From Ramlibacter tataouinensis (GTDB lineage Bacteria > Pseudomonadota > Gammaproteobacteria > Burkholderiales > Burkholderiaceae_C): 64,000 nt of DNA. Below, piece after piece: positions 51,440 through 60,345 of this stretch (its first letter is position 1; each line of letters begins with the position of its first letter). Location: positions 806,001 through 870,000 of the forward strand of contig NZ_CP010951.1 of the NCBI RefSeq assembly GCF_001580455.1. Reading direction: 5' to 3'. A program made the position numbers and the translations under genes. Under the pieces are notes generated by a model. It did no database searches and was not told where the DNA came from. It saw nothing but the letters and a program-made list of their open reading frames with translations.

Positions 51440-53226
51440 CAGGCCCCTTGCGGATTCCGCAGCTTGATATGCAGCTCGCGCAGCTGCTTCTCGTCCACCG
51501 GCCCGGGCGCCTGCGTCAGCAGGCACTGGGCGCGCTGGGTCTTGGGGAAGGCGATCACGTCGCGCAGGCTCTCGGCGCCGGCCATCAGCATGACGAAGCG
51601 GTCCAGGCCGATGGCGATGCCGCCGTGCGGGGGCGCGCCGTACTGCAGCGCGTCCAGCAGGAAGCCGAACTTGAGCTTGGCTTCCTCGGCGTCGATCTTG
51701 AGGGCGCGGAACACCTTGCTCTGCACGTCTTCGCGGTGGATACGCACCGAACCGCCACCCAGCTCGATGCCGTTGAGCACGGCGTCGTAGGCCTTGGCCA
51801 CGCAGCGGCCGGGGTCGGTCTCCAGCCAGTCCTCATGCCCGTCCTTGGGCGAGGTGAACGGGTGGTGCACCGCGTTCCAGCGCTGCGCCTCGTCGTCGTG
51901 CTCGAACATCGGGAAGTCGATCACCCACAGCGGCCTCCATGCGCCTTCGATCAGGCCCCTGGACTTGCCGAACTCACTGTGGCCGACCTTCACGCGCAGG
52001 GCGCCCATGGCGTCGTTGACGACCTTGGCCTTGTCGGCGCCGAAGAAGATCAGGTCGCCGCTGGCGGCGCCGGTGCGCTTCATGATTTCGGCGATGGCCC
52101 GGTCGTGCAGGTTCTTGACGATCGGGGACTGCAGGCCTTCGCGGCCCGCGGCAGCGTCGTTGACCTTGATCCAGGCCAGGCCCTTGGCCCCGTAGATCTT
52201 CACGAATTCGGTGTAGCCGTCGATCTCGCCGCGGCTCATCTCGCCGCCGCCGGGCACGCGCAGGGCGACCACGCGGCCGTCAGCCGAGTTGGCGGGGCCG
52301 GAGAACACCTTGAAGTCCACGTCCTTCATGACGTCGGTCATTTCGGTGAACTCGAGCTTGACGCGCAGGTCGGGCTTGTCCGAGCCATACAGGCGCATGG
52401 CGTCCTCGTGCTTCATCACGGGGAAGGCGCCGATGTCGATGCCCAGCACGTTCTGGAAGGTGCTGCGGATCATGCCCTCGAACATCTCGCGGATCTCCTC
52501 CTCGGTCATGAAGGAGGTCTCCACGTCGATCTGCGTGAACTCGGGCTGGCGGTCGGCGCGCAGGTCCTCGTCGCGGAAGCACTTGGTGATCTGGTAGTAG
52601 CGGTCGTAGCCGGCCACCATCAGCAGCTGCTTGAACAGCTGGGGCGACTGCGGCAGCGCGAAGAACATGCCGTCATGCACGCGGCTGGGCACGAGGTAGT
52701 CGCGGGCGCCCTCCGGCGTGCTCTTGGTGAGCATGGGCGTCTCGATGTCGATGAAGCCGTTGGCATCGAGGAACTTGCGCACCTCCATGGCCACCTTGTA
52801 GCGCAGCATCAGGTTGTTCTGCATGTACGGGCGGCGCAGGTCGAGCACCCGGTGCACCAGGCGCGTGGTCTCCGACAGGTTCTCGTCGTCGAGCTGGAAC
52901 GGCGGCGTGACGGACGGGTTGAGCACCGTCAGCTCGTGCGCCAGCACCTCGATCTTGCCGCTCTTGAGGTGGTCGTTGGTGGTGCCGGGCGGGCGCGCGC
53001 GCACCACGCCCTTGACCTGCACGCAGAACTCGTTGCGCAGGCCTTCGGCCGTCTTGAAGGTTTCGGCGCGGTCGGGGTCGCACACCACCTGCACGTAGCC
53101 CTCGCGGTCGCGCAGGTCAACGAAGATCACCCCGCCGTGGTCGCGGCGGCGGTTCACCCAGCCGCACAGGGTGACAGCCTGGCCCATCAGGGCTTCGGTC
53201 ACGAGACCGCTATAAGTCGTGCGCAT
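51439..53226 (-). CDS. aspS: Aspartyl-tRNA synthetase
   Basis: About 595 residues from the ATG at 53226 (MRTTYSGLVTEAL), which matches the family N-terminus; an ATG six bases upstream (53232) is possible. OB-fold anticodon-binding domain (to ~110) with GWVNRRRDHGGVIFVDLRD, class II motif 2 region CFRDEDLRADRQPEFTQID, the bacterial insertion domain (~290-420), and motif 3 GGIAIGLDRFVMLM near the end. It charges tRNA-Asp. Confidence 0.96.
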   Translation of the reverse strand: MRTTYSGLVTEALMGQAVTLCGWVNRRRDHGGVIFVDLRDREGYVQVVCDPDRAETFKTAEGLRNEFCVQVKGVVRARPPGTTNDHLKSGKIEVLAHELTVLNPSVTPPFQLDDENLSETTRLVHRVLDLRRPYMQNNLMLRYKVAMEVRKFLDANGFIDIETPMLTKSTPEGARDYLVPSRVHDGMFFALPQSPQLFKQLLMVAGYDRYYQITKCFRDEDLRADRQPEFTQIDVETSFMTEEEIREMFEGMIRSTFQNVLGIDIGAFPVMKHEDAMRLYGSDKPDLRVKLEFTEMTDVMKDVDFKVFSGPANSADGRVVALRVPGGGEMSRGEIDGYTEFVKIYGAKGLAWIKVNDAAAGREGLQSPIVKNLHDRAIAEIMKRTGAASGDLIFFGADKAKVVNDAMGALRVKVGHSEFGKSRGLIEGAWRPLWVIDFPMFEHDDEAQRWNAVHHPFTSPKDGHEDWLETDPGRCVAKAYDAVLNGIELGGGSVRIHREDVQSKVFRALKIDAEEAKLKFGFLLDALQYGAPPHGGIAIGLDRFVMLMAGAESLRDVIAFPKTQRAQCLLTQAPGPVDEKQLRELHIKLRNPQGA

Positions 53227-53275
53227 CAACATAGGCCATAACGCGCCGCCTTTCGGCGGCGGCGTCCATCCTCGA

Positions 53276-53878
53276 TCAATTGGTTTTCGGGGAAACGACA
53301 CCCATGGAGATGACGTATTTCAACGCCTCGTCCACGGTCATCTTGAGTTCGATGCAGTCGCTCTTGCGAAGCATCACGAAGTACCCGCCCGTGGGGTTGG
53401 GCGTGGTGGGCACGTAGACGCTGACATAGTCGCCCACGAGGTAGTTGGTGACGTCGCCGCCCGGCGCGCCGGTGACGAAGCCGATGGTCCACACGTCCTG
53501 CCGCGGCCACTGCACCAGCACCGCGGTGCGGAAGGCGTTGCCGCTGGGCGAGAACAGGGTGTCCGAGACTTGCTTGACGCTCGAATAGATCGAACGCACC
53601 ACCGGGATGCGGGTGACCAGCCGGTCGCCCCAAGACACCAGCTTGCGGCCAACGATGTTGCTGACGATCGCGCCGGCGATCAGCAGGATGGCCAGCGTGA
53701 GCAGCACGCCGAAGCCCGGGATGTGGTAGCCGAGGAGCCGGTCGGGATGCCAGTGCTGCGGCAGGATCTGCAGGGTGCTGTCCAGCGTGCCGATGATCCA
53801 CTGCAGAACCGCCACCGTCACTGCGACGGGGACGATCACCAGCAGGCCGGCGACAAACCACTTGCGAAGTGCGTGCAT
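53276..53878 (-). CDS. DUF502 membrane protein
   Basis: 200 residues. Two N-terminal membrane helices (about 7-28 and 58-78) and a soluble C-terminal domain with IPVVRSIYSSVKQVSDTLF and YVPTTPNPTGGYFVMLRKSD, the hallmarks of DUF502. Function unknown. It sits between aspS and a FmdB gene, a frequent betaproteobacterial arrangement. A GAAA-looped hairpin (53244-53261) lies between it and aspS. Confidence 0.9.
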   Translation of the reverse strand: MHALRKWFVAGLLVIVPVAVTVAVLQWIIGTLDSTLQILPQHWHPDRLLGYHIPGFGVLLTLAILLIAGAIVSNIVGRKLVSWGDRLVTRIPVVRSIYSSVKQVSDTLFSPSGNAFRTAVLVQWPRQDVWTIGFVTGAPGGDVTNYLVGDYVSVYVPTTPNPTGGYFVMLRKSDCIELKMTVDEALKYVISMGVVSPKTN

Positions 53879-53905
53879 GCTGGTCGGACCCGTGTTGGCG
53901 CAGGC

Positions 53906-54253
53906 CTAGTGGCAGGCGCAGGAACCGCCGCAGCCGCCGGATGCGGCCGAGGGGGTGTCGGATTTGCTGCTGTCGGCGGGCTTGGCCGCGCCGGAATCGT
54001 CCTTGGATTCGGCCGGCTTGGCCTCACCGGACTTGTCGGCGCTGGGCGTGCCGGATGCGCCGCCGCCGGAGCCGCCGCGGAAATCGGTCACATACCAGCC
54101 CGAGCCTTTGAGCTGGAAGCCGGCGGCGGTGAGCTGCTTGCCGAACGCTTGCGCGCCGCAGGCCGGGCATTCGGTCAGCGGGGCGTCGGACATTTTCTGC
54201 AGGACATCCTTGGCATGGCCACAGGATGCGCATTTGTACGCGTAGATCGGCAT
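53906..54253 (-). CDS. FmdB-family zinc-ribbon protein
   Basis: 115 residues from the ATG at 54253 (MPIYAYKCASCGHAKDVLQKM). The zinc ribbon has two CxxC pairs (KCASCG and ECPACG) and continues to GSGWYVTDFRG. The C-terminal half is low-complexity Ser/Lys/Asp/Ala, then a Cys/Gly tail GGCGGSCACH that could bind metal. Function unknown; members are small regulatory or ribosome-associated ribbons. 27 bases upstream of the DUF502 gene. Confidence 0.88.
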   Translation of the reverse strand: MPIYAYKCASCGHAKDVLQKMSDAPLTECPACGAQAFGKQLTAAGFQLKGSGWYVTDFRGGSGGGASGTPSADKSGEAKPAESKDDSGAAKPADSSKSDTPSAASGGCGGSCACH

Positions 54254-54339
54254 GGCGGGCGGTGAAGGTTCTTTGCGGCGGTGCAAAGCCCTCAATTATA
54301 GGCGGTGACCCAAAACCCAAGCCCCCGCGGGGCCCCGGC

Positions 54340-55812
54340 TCAGTGCGGCCGCAAGCCGGCCATCGCCGCCCGCGGTTCGTGACGGTTGCGCAGTACCTGC
54401 GGCGCCAGCGATCCGGCCACCATGCCGACGAACGCCGCCAGCAGGCCGGCGAGCTGGCCCGGGAACAGCTTGCTCAGCGCCTCGCCGCCGACCTGGGGGA
54501 AGAACAGCACCCAGACCGCGATGCCCGCCGCCACCGAGGCGATCGCCCCCTGCGTGGTGGCGCGCTTCCAGTACAGGCCCATGACCAGCGGCACGAACGC
54601 GCCCACCAGCGTGACCTGGTAGGCCGCCGACACCAGGTCGTAGATGGGCGTGCCCTTCATGGCGATCGCGTAGGCCAGCACGGCGCCGGTGAAGGCCACG
54701 ATGGTCACACGCATGGCCAGCAGCTGCTGCCGGTCGCTCATGTGGGGACGCAGGTTCTTGAGGATGTTCTCCACGAAGCTGGTGGAAGGCGCCAGCAGTG
54801 TCGCCGAGGACGTGCTCTTGATGGCCGACAGCAGCGCGCCGAAGAACAGGATCTGCATGACCAGCGGCATCTTGGTCAGCACGAAGGTCGGCAGCACGCG
54901 CTGGTAGTCGTTCTTGGCCATTTCCATGGCGCTGTCGCCCATCACCACGACCGCGGCGGCCACGATGAACATGGGCACGAAGGCGAACAGGATGTAGCTG
55001 ACGCCGCCGATCACCGCGCCGCGCTGGGCGGTCTGCGAGTTCTTGGCCGACATCACGCGCTGGAACACGTCCTGCTGCGGGATGCTGCCCAGCATCATGG
55101 TCAGGCCGGCGCCGATGAAGAAGGCGATGTCCGTGAAGGTGGGCGGCGGCAGGAAATTCCACAGCTCCTTGGAGTTGACCATGGCCATCACCTTGTCCGA
55201 ACCGCCGGCCAGGTCGGCGGAGAACATGGCGATGATGGACAGCCCGACCACCAGCACGATCATCTGGATGAAATCGGTCCAGGCGACCGCCAGGAAGCCG
55301 CCGATCACCACGTACACCAGCACCGCCATCGTGCCGACGATCATGCCCGCGGTCTCGGACATCGCGCCGTTGGTGAGCACCGAGAACACCAGGCCCAGCG
55401 CGGTGATCTGCGCCGCGACCCAGCCCAGGTAGCTGAGGATGATGGCGGCGGAACAGAACACTTCGATGCCGCGGCCATAGCGCTGGCGGTAGAAGTCGCC
55501 GATGGTCAGGAGGTTCTGCCGGTACAGGCGGGCGGCGAAGAACAGGCCCACCAGGATCAGGCAGGTGCCGGCGCCGAACGGGTCCTCGACGATGGCGTTC
55601 AGCCCGCCCTGCACGAACTTGGCGGGGATGCCCATGACGGTTTCGGCGCCGAACCAGGTGGCGAAGGTGGTGGTCACCACCATGATCAGCGGCAGGCTGC
55701 GCCCGGCGATGGCGAAGTCGGCCGTGTTCTTGATCCGCGTGCCCGCCCAGACGCCCAGCGCCAGCGTGCCGAGCAGGTACAGCACGACAAACGAAACGAG
55801 TGTGTAGTTCAT
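54340..55812 (-). CDS. Sodium:solute symporter (SSS family)
   Basis: 490 residues, about thirteen membrane helices. Family features: AIAGRSLPLIMVVTTTFATWFGAET at helix 2 (split), RLYRQNLLTIGDFYRQRYG, AWTDFIQMIVL and GALLSAIKSTSSATLLAPSTSF, which contains the Na2-site Ser/Thr residues. It couples sodium entry to uptake of an organic solute; the substrate cannot be told (proline, pantothenate or acetate carriers are relatives). Confidence 0.9.
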   Translation of the reverse strand: MNYTLVSFVVLYLLGTLALGVWAGTRIKNTADFAIAGRSLPLIMVVTTTFATWFGAETVMGIPAKFVQGGLNAIVEDPFGAGTCLILVGLFFAARLYRQNLLTIGDFYRQRYGRGIEVFCSAAIILSYLGWVAAQITALGLVFSVLTNGAMSETAGMIVGTMAVLVYVVIGGFLAVAWTDFIQMIVLVVGLSIIAMFSADLAGGSDKVMAMVNSKELWNFLPPPTFTDIAFFIGAGLTMMLGSIPQQDVFQRVMSAKNSQTAQRGAVIGGVSYILFAFVPMFIVAAAVVVMGDSAMEMAKNDYQRVLPTFVLTKMPLVMQILFFGALLSAIKSTSSATLLAPSTSFVENILKNLRPHMSDRQQLLAMRVTIVAFTGAVLAYAIAMKGTPIYDLVSAAYQVTLVGAFVPLVMGLYWKRATTQGAIASVAAGIAVWVLFFPQVGGEALSKLFPGQLAGLLAAFVGMVAGSLAPQVLRNRHEPRAAMAGLRPH

Positions 55813-55876
55813 CGACGTCCCCCGACCCCAGTTTGATGCGGCGGAATTATGCCCGAGCAGGCCTGCTGGCAGACCC

Positions 55877-57439
55877 CTAGAAAACGCGCGCCCGCACGAT
55901 GATCTGCATGACGATCAGGCCGACCGCGAAGCCGATTCCGCCGTAAACGATACCCTGAAGCAGGCGATTGGTGCGCTTTTGCTCGACCAGCAGGTCCATC
56001 AGGTCGCGCCGGTCGGCGGACTGGCGCTGGCGCAGGTAGCGGTCCAGCAGGTGCGGCAGCTCGGGCAGCAGCTTGGCGTAGCGCGGCGCCTGGTCGCGCA
56101 ATTCGTCCATCAGCTTCTGCGGCCCGACCTGCTCGAGCATCCAGCGCTCCAGGAAAGGCTTGGCGGTGGCCCAGAGGTCCAGTTCGGGATCGAGCTGGCG
56201 GCCCAAGCCCTCGATGTTCAGCAGCGTCTTCTGCAGCAGCACCAGCTGCGGCTGGATCTCGACCTGGAAGCGCCGCGAGGTCTGGAACAGCCGCATCAGC
56301 ACCATGCCCAGCGAGATCTCCTTCAGCGGCCGGTCGAAGTACGGCTCGCATACCGTACGCACCGCCGCTTCGAGTTCGTCCACCCGGGTGGCCGGCGGCA
56401 CCCAGCCGGACTCGATGTGCAGTTCGGCCACCCGCTTGTAGTCGCGGCGGAAGAAGGCGGTGAAGTTCTGCGCCAGGTATTCCTTGTCGAATTCGCTGAG
56501 CGTGCCGACGATGCCGAAATCCAGCGAGATGTAGCGCCCGAACGTGGCCTCCTCCAGGCTGATCTGGATGTTGCCCGGGTGCATGTCGGCATGGAAAAAG
56601 CCGTCCCGGAACACCTGGGTGAAGAAGATGGTGACGCCGTCGCGGGCCAGTTGCCGCGGGTCCACGCCCGCGTCCACCAGGCGCGCGGTCTGGCTGATGG
56701 GAACGCCCCGCATGCGCTCCATGACGATCACTTCCGGGTGGCAGAAGTCCCAGTACATCTCCGGGATCAGCACCAGGTTGAGGCCCGCCATGTTGCGGCG
56801 CAGCTGCGCCGCGTTCGCGGCTTCGCGCACCAGGTCGAGCTCGTCGTGCAGGTACTTGTCGAACTCGGCGACGACCTCGCGCGGCTTCAGGCGCCGGCCG
56901 TCGTGCGACAGCTCCAGCCAGCCGGCCATCATGCGCATCAGGCTCAGGTCCTTCTCGATCACCGACAGCATGCCCGGCCGCAGCACCTTCACCGCCACTT
57001 CGCGCAGGTGGCCGTCGCGATCCTTGAACTGGGCGAAGTGCACCTGGGCGATCGACGCGCTGGCCACCGGCTCGCGCTCGAACTCCGCGAAGATGGAATC
57101 CAGCGGGCGCCGGAACGCGCGCTCGATGGTGGCGATGGCGACCTCGGTCGGGAACGGCGGCACCCGGTCCTGCAAGCGCGCGAGCTCGTCGGCGACGTCG
57201 GCCGGCAGCAGGTCGCGCCGGGTCGACAGCACCTGGCCGAACTTGACGAAGATGGGGCCCAGGTGCTCCAGCATCTGGCGCAGGCGCTGGCCGCGCGGGG
57301 CGCGCAGGTCGCGGCCGATCGACAGGACCCGGGCGGCGAAACTCAGGTGGCGCTTCTGGAAGCTGGAAAGCACGAGCTCGTCCAAGCCGTAGCGCAGGGC
57401 CACCCAGACGATATAGATGCCGCGCAGGTAGCGCGTCAT
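55877..57439 (-). CDS. ubiB: UbiB, atypical kinase of ubiquinone biosynthesis
   Basis: 520 residues. The family KxGQ region is GPIFVKFGQVLSTRRDLLP (about 50-65). The A-rich loop SIAQVHFAQ, the nucleotide Lys in VAVKVLRPG and FHADMHPGN (catalytic region) are present, and the C-terminus has two membrane helices (LLQGIVYGGIGFAVGLIVMQ). It stimulates ubiquinone synthesis. Its GGAGG ribosome-binding site is supplied by the 56-bp repeat. Confidence 0.95.
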   Translation of the reverse strand: MTRYLRGIYIVWVALRYGLDELVLSSFQKRHLSFAARVLSIGRDLRAPRGQRLRQMLEHLGPIFVKFGQVLSTRRDLLPADVADELARLQDRVPPFPTEVAIATIERAFRRPLDSIFAEFEREPVASASIAQVHFAQFKDRDGHLREVAVKVLRPGMLSVIEKDLSLMRMMAGWLELSHDGRRLKPREVVAEFDKYLHDELDLVREAANAAQLRRNMAGLNLVLIPEMYWDFCHPEVIVMERMRGVPISQTARLVDAGVDPRQLARDGVTIFFTQVFRDGFFHADMHPGNIQISLEEATFGRYISLDFGIVGTLSEFDKEYLAQNFTAFFRRDYKRVAELHIESGWVPPATRVDELEAAVRTVCEPYFDRPLKEISLGMVLMRLFQTSRRFQVEIQPQLVLLQKTLLNIEGLGRQLDPELDLWATAKPFLERWMLEQVGPQKLMDELRDQAPRYAKLLPELPHLLDRYLRQRQSADRRDLMDLLVEQKRTNRLLQGIVYGGIGFAVGLIVMQIIVRARVF

Positions 57440-57446
57440 TGGGTAG

Positions 57447-57502
57447 CCTCCGCCCTGCGGGCTGCGGTGCTATGAGCCTTGGGAGCGGCCCGGCGGCTCA
57501 TG
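57447..57502 (-). repeat. 56-bp intercistronic repeat, copy 2
   Basis: Second copy of the element at 17282-17337 (two mismatches). On the minus strand its CATGAG provides the TGA stop of ubiJ and its terminal GGAGG lies 7 nt before the ubiB ATG, exactly as at copy 1. Confidence 0.85.
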
Positions 57503-58070
57503 CCTGGCCCGGGCGCGCGGGGCCCTCCGGTGCGGTGTCCGGGGGGCGACGGCTGCCGGCCACGAATTCGCGCAGCGTCTGCACGGCCCGGCGCGCGGCG
57601 TCGCCCAGGGCGTGGGCCGGCGCGTCGCCGACCAGGCGCGAGAGGTCTTCCTCGATGTCCCAGCGGACATGCTCGACCAGCCAGTTGATCTCCGCGGCGA
57701 ACTGCACGTCGCCAGCGATCTGCACCGGCGGCTTGTCGCCCCGCAGTGCCGCCTGCGCCAGCTGCCAGGGCGAGTCCTCGGCTAGCGCGAGCGTGAGGTC
57801 GGCCGGTTCTTCCGAAAGCGGCGCCAGCTCCAGCAGGCCCGCACGGGTAGTCGCCACCCGCATGGAGAAGATGCGCCAATGGGCATGAACCACCTTGCCG
57901 GCCTGGCGTCCGAGCCGGGCCTGCGCTTCCGGCTCCTGCATCAGCACGTGGTTGAACAGCAGCACCAGCCGCCTTTGCAGCTCCTCGACCACCCACGGCG
58001 GCGGCTGCAGCGTGCGCGCCGCACCCGCGAACAAGTCGTCCAGGAAAGAAAAAGGGGACTCAGTTGCCAT
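57498..58070 (-). CDS. ubiJ: UbiJ, ubiquinone biosynthesis accessory factor
   Basis: 190 residues from the ATG at 58070; a TTG 51 bases upstream would extend it with a hydrophobic stretch and is less likely. SCP2-like sterol-binding domain: FNHVLMQEPEAQARLGRQAGK, AHWRIFSMRV, DVQFAAEINWLVEHVRWDIEED and the C-terminal helix with LREFVAGSR. UbiJ binds lipid intermediates in the soluble Ubi complex. Position between ubiE and ubiB supports it. Confidence 0.85.
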   Translation of the reverse strand: MATESPFSFLDDLFAGAARTLQPPPWVVEELQRRLVLLFNHVLMQEPEAQARLGRQAGKVVHAHWRIFSMRVATTRAGLLELAPLSEEPADLTLALAEDSPWQLAQAALRGDKPPVQIAGDVQFAAEINWLVEHVRWDIEEDLSRLVGDAPAHALGDAARRAVQTLREFVAGSRRPPDTAPEGPARPGQA

Positions 58071-58134
58071 CGTCCCCAATGTTAAGGCAATGCCCAGCAG
58101 GGCGGCCTTGATGGCGGCCAACCGGCCGCGGCAT

Positions 58135-59136
58135 TCACTGAAGCGCCTGCACCCCGGCCACCAGCCAGCCGTCCGGGCCGCTCTTGGGCTTGGTCATGTT
58201 CCACACCTCGCGGAAGGGACTGGGTCCGGCGGACGGCTCCTCGCGGATCATCCCGGAGAACTCCACGCTGGCCATGTAGGCATCGCCCATGTCCTCGATG
58301 CCGAGCAACTGGGCTTCGAGCATGACCACGTCAGTCTTGTTCGGCCGGCCGCCCAACTGGTTTTCGCGCTCGGTCAGCTGGGACTTGATCTCGCCCAGCA
58401 TGTCGTCGGTCATCATGGCCCGCAAGGTGGCCACGTCCGACCGGTCCCAGGCGTCCTGCAGGCTGATGAAATTGCGCTTGGCCGCGCTGGTGAAGGCTTC
58501 GATGTCGAATCCGGCGGGGACTTCCCAGCTGCCGGACGGTCCGCCCAGGGCCGAGCCGATCTGGACGCCGCGCCCCTGCGGCGCGTACTTGCCAGCCTCG
58601 AAGGCCATGCTGCTGCGTTCCCACGGCCGTGCCGACGCGTCGTTGCCGATCTTGTCGGGGCTGTACTGCGGGGGCGGCCGGGCCACGTCGGCCGGCGCGG
58701 CGCCGCCCGGGTAGGCGTAGGCCCCCGCGGCCTGGGTCCGGCGCGAACGCATGATCATGCCCACCGCCATCATTGCCAGCATCACCAGCAAGGCGATCAA
58801 CAGGAACTGGCCGAAGGCTTCACCGAGCCCCAGCGTATGGGCCAGCCAGGCCAGGCCCAGGCCGGCGGCGAGGCCACCCAGCATGGCGCCCCAGGGCCGC
58901 TTGGGCGCGGCGGCGGCAGCGGCCTGGCCGGGGGCCGCGGCCGGTGCGGCCTGGTTCTGCGCGGGTGCCGCCTGGTTCTGCGCGGGGCCCGCCGGTGGCG
59001 TGCGCTGCGCCTCGCGCTGCGTCACGTTGCCCGACTGGCGTCCAACCGAACTGCCGCCGCCAAGGCGGCGCGCGGCCTCTGCATCGAGACTGCCGAGTGC
59101 CAGCAGCACGACGAACATCGTTGACCAGAACTTCAT
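58135..59136 (-). CDS. Tim44-like domain membrane protein
   Basis: 333 residues from the ATG at 59136, behind GGAGG; the longer frame lacks a start signal. A Sec signal or anchor (1-~22) is followed by a Gln/Ala/Pro repeat-rich segment (about 40-80), two membrane helices (AMLGGLAAGLGLAWLAHTLG and FLLIALLVMLAMMAVGMIM), then a C-terminal Tim44-like domain from about residue 200 (FDIEAFTSAAKRNFISLQDAW). Function unknown. It lies between ubiE and ubiJ. Confidence 0.88.
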   Translation of the reverse strand: MKFWSTMFVVLLALGSLDAEAARRLGGGSSVGRQSGNVTQREAQRTPPAGPAQNQAAPAQNQAAPAAAPGQAAAAAAPKRPWGAMLGGLAAGLGLAWLAHTLGLGEAFGQFLLIALLVMLAMMAVGMIMRSRRTQAAGAYAYPGGAAPADVARPPPQYSPDKIGNDASARPWERSSMAFEAGKYAPQGRGVQIGSALGGPSGSWEVPAGFDIEAFTSAAKRNFISLQDAWDRSDVATLRAMMTDDMLGEIKSQLTERENQLGGRPNKTDVVMLEAQLLGIEDMGDAYMASVEFSGMIREEPSAGPSPFREVWNMTKPKSGPDGWLVAGVQALQ

Positions 59137-59167
59137 CTTGCCTCCTTGCATGTGCGCCTTCGGCACG

Positions 59168-59899
59168 TCAACACTTGATTCCAACATGCAGCGCCACCAA
59201 CCCGCCAGTGAGGTTGTGATAGTCCACATGGCCGAAACCGCATTTGCGCATCATGGCCTTGAGCTCCTCCTGGCTGGGGTGCATGCGGATCGACTCGGCC
59301 AGGTAGCGGTAGCTCGCCGAATCGCCGGCCACCCACTGGCCCAGGCGCGGCAGCACCTGGAACGAATACCAGTCGTAGGCCTTTTCCAGCGGCTGGGCTA
59401 CCTTGGAAAACTCCAGCACCAGCAACTTGCCGCGGGGCTTGAGCACGCGGTGCATCTCAGCCAGCGCGGTTTCCTTGTGCGTCATGTTGCGCAGCCCGAA
59501 CGCCACGCTCACCAGGTCGAAGGAGTCGCTCGCCAGCGGCAGCTGTTCGGCATCGCACACCAGCGTGGGCAGAGCGATGCCGGCATCGAGCAGCCGGTCG
59601 CGGCCGGTGCGCAGCATGGCCTCGTTGATGTCCGTATGGACCACCTGGCCGGTGGGTCCCGCTTTCCTGGCGAAGGCGAGCGCCAGGTCACCCGTGCCGC
59701 CGGCCAGGTCCAGCACGCGCGCGCCCGGCTTGATGTCCGCGACCATCACCGTGTAGGCCTTCCAGGCCCGGTGCAACCCCATGGACATGAGGTCGTTCAT
59801 CAGGTCGTAGCGGGGGGCGACGGAGTCGAAGACGCCGCGCACACGCCGTGCCTTGTCGCGTTCGTCGACCGATTCGAAGCCGAAATGGGTGTCGCTCAT
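59168..59899 (-). CDS. ubiE: UbiE, ubiquinone/menaquinone C-methyltransferase
   Basis: 243 residues from the ATG at 59899 (MSDTHFGFESVDERDKARRV). SAM motif I is VLDLAGGTGDLALAFA (about 65), followed by VFDSVAPRYDLMNDLMSMGLH-type N-terminal region, AFGLRNMTHKETALAEMHRVLKPRG and the C-terminal GFGHVDYHNLTGGLVALHVG. It methylates the quinone ring. One base separates it from the DUF971 gene. Confidence 0.97.
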   Translation of the reverse strand: MSDTHFGFESVDERDKARRVRGVFDSVAPRYDLMNDLMSMGLHRAWKAYTVMVADIKPGARVLDLAGGTGDLALAFARKAGPTGQVVHTDINEAMLRTGRDRLLDAGIALPTLVCDAEQLPLASDSFDLVSVAFGLRNMTHKETALAEMHRVLKPRGKLLVLEFSKVAQPLEKAYDWYSFQVLPRLGQWVAGDSASYRYLAESIRMHPSQEELKAMMRKCGFGHVDYHNLTGGLVALHVGIKC

Positions 59900-59900
59900 C

Positions 59901-60311
59901 CTAGTGTCCGCAGGCGTGGCCCGCCTTGTCGGCCATCGGCGCATCGCGGTCGACGCCCGCCTCGGCCAGGCGCTGCTGGTACTCGGACCACAGCCGCTCC
60001 TGCTGCGCACCCAGCATGTACAGGTAGTCCCAGGAAAAAATGCCGCTGGAATGGCCGTCGGAGAAGGTGGGCTGGATGGCGTAATTGCCCACGGGCTGGA
60101 CATCCACCAGTTCGACCTCACGCTTGCCGGTCTGCAGCACCTCCTGGCCGGGACCGTGGCCCTTGACCTCGGCCGAAGGCGAATAAACGCGCATCAGCTC
60201 GAAGGGAATGCGGAACTGCGAGCCGTCGGAAAAAGCCACCTCGAGCATCCGCGACCGGCCGTGCACGGTCATGGATACGGGCGCCGGAGTGTCGGAAGCC
60301 AAGCCAGCCAT
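59901..60311 (-). CDS. DUF971 protein (gamma-butyrobetaine hydroxylase N-terminal-like)
   Basis: 136 residues. LEVAFSDGSQFRIPFELMRVYSPSAEVKGHG and the GNYAIQPTFSDGHSSGIFSWDYL segment (split, around 75-95) define DUF971. The C-terminal HACGH could bind metal. It is found next to ubiE in many betaproteobacteria; role unknown. A TAGAAT box is 5 nt before the ATG. Confidence 0.9.
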   Translation of the reverse strand: MAGLASDTPAPVSMTVHGRSRMLEVAFSDGSQFRIPFELMRVYSPSAEVKGHGPGQEVLQTGKREVELVDVQPVGNYAIQPTFSDGHSSGIFSWDYLYMLGAQQERLWSEYQQRLAEAGVDRDAPMADKAGHACGH

Positions 60312-60316
60312 GACCG

Positions 60317-60322
60317 ATTCTA
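60317..60322 (-). promoter_or_regulatory. -10 box of the DUF971-ubiE operon
   Basis: TAGAAT, 5 nt before the ATG at 60311; leaderless-type spacing. Confidence 0.45.
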
Positions 60323-60345
60323 GTCATGGCGGTGCACAGCAGGGC

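Noticed and set aside
53244..53261. Hairpin CGCCGCC-TTTC-GGCGGCG between aspS and the DUF502 gene as a terminator
   Set aside because: The stem is perfect, but no T-tract follows in either direction; it may be an mRNA structure only.
57436..57996. Frame ending in MSRRAAPKAHSTAARRAEATQ
   Set aside because: The final part is a translation of the 56-bp repeat and the rest is an out-of-frame reading of ubiJ.
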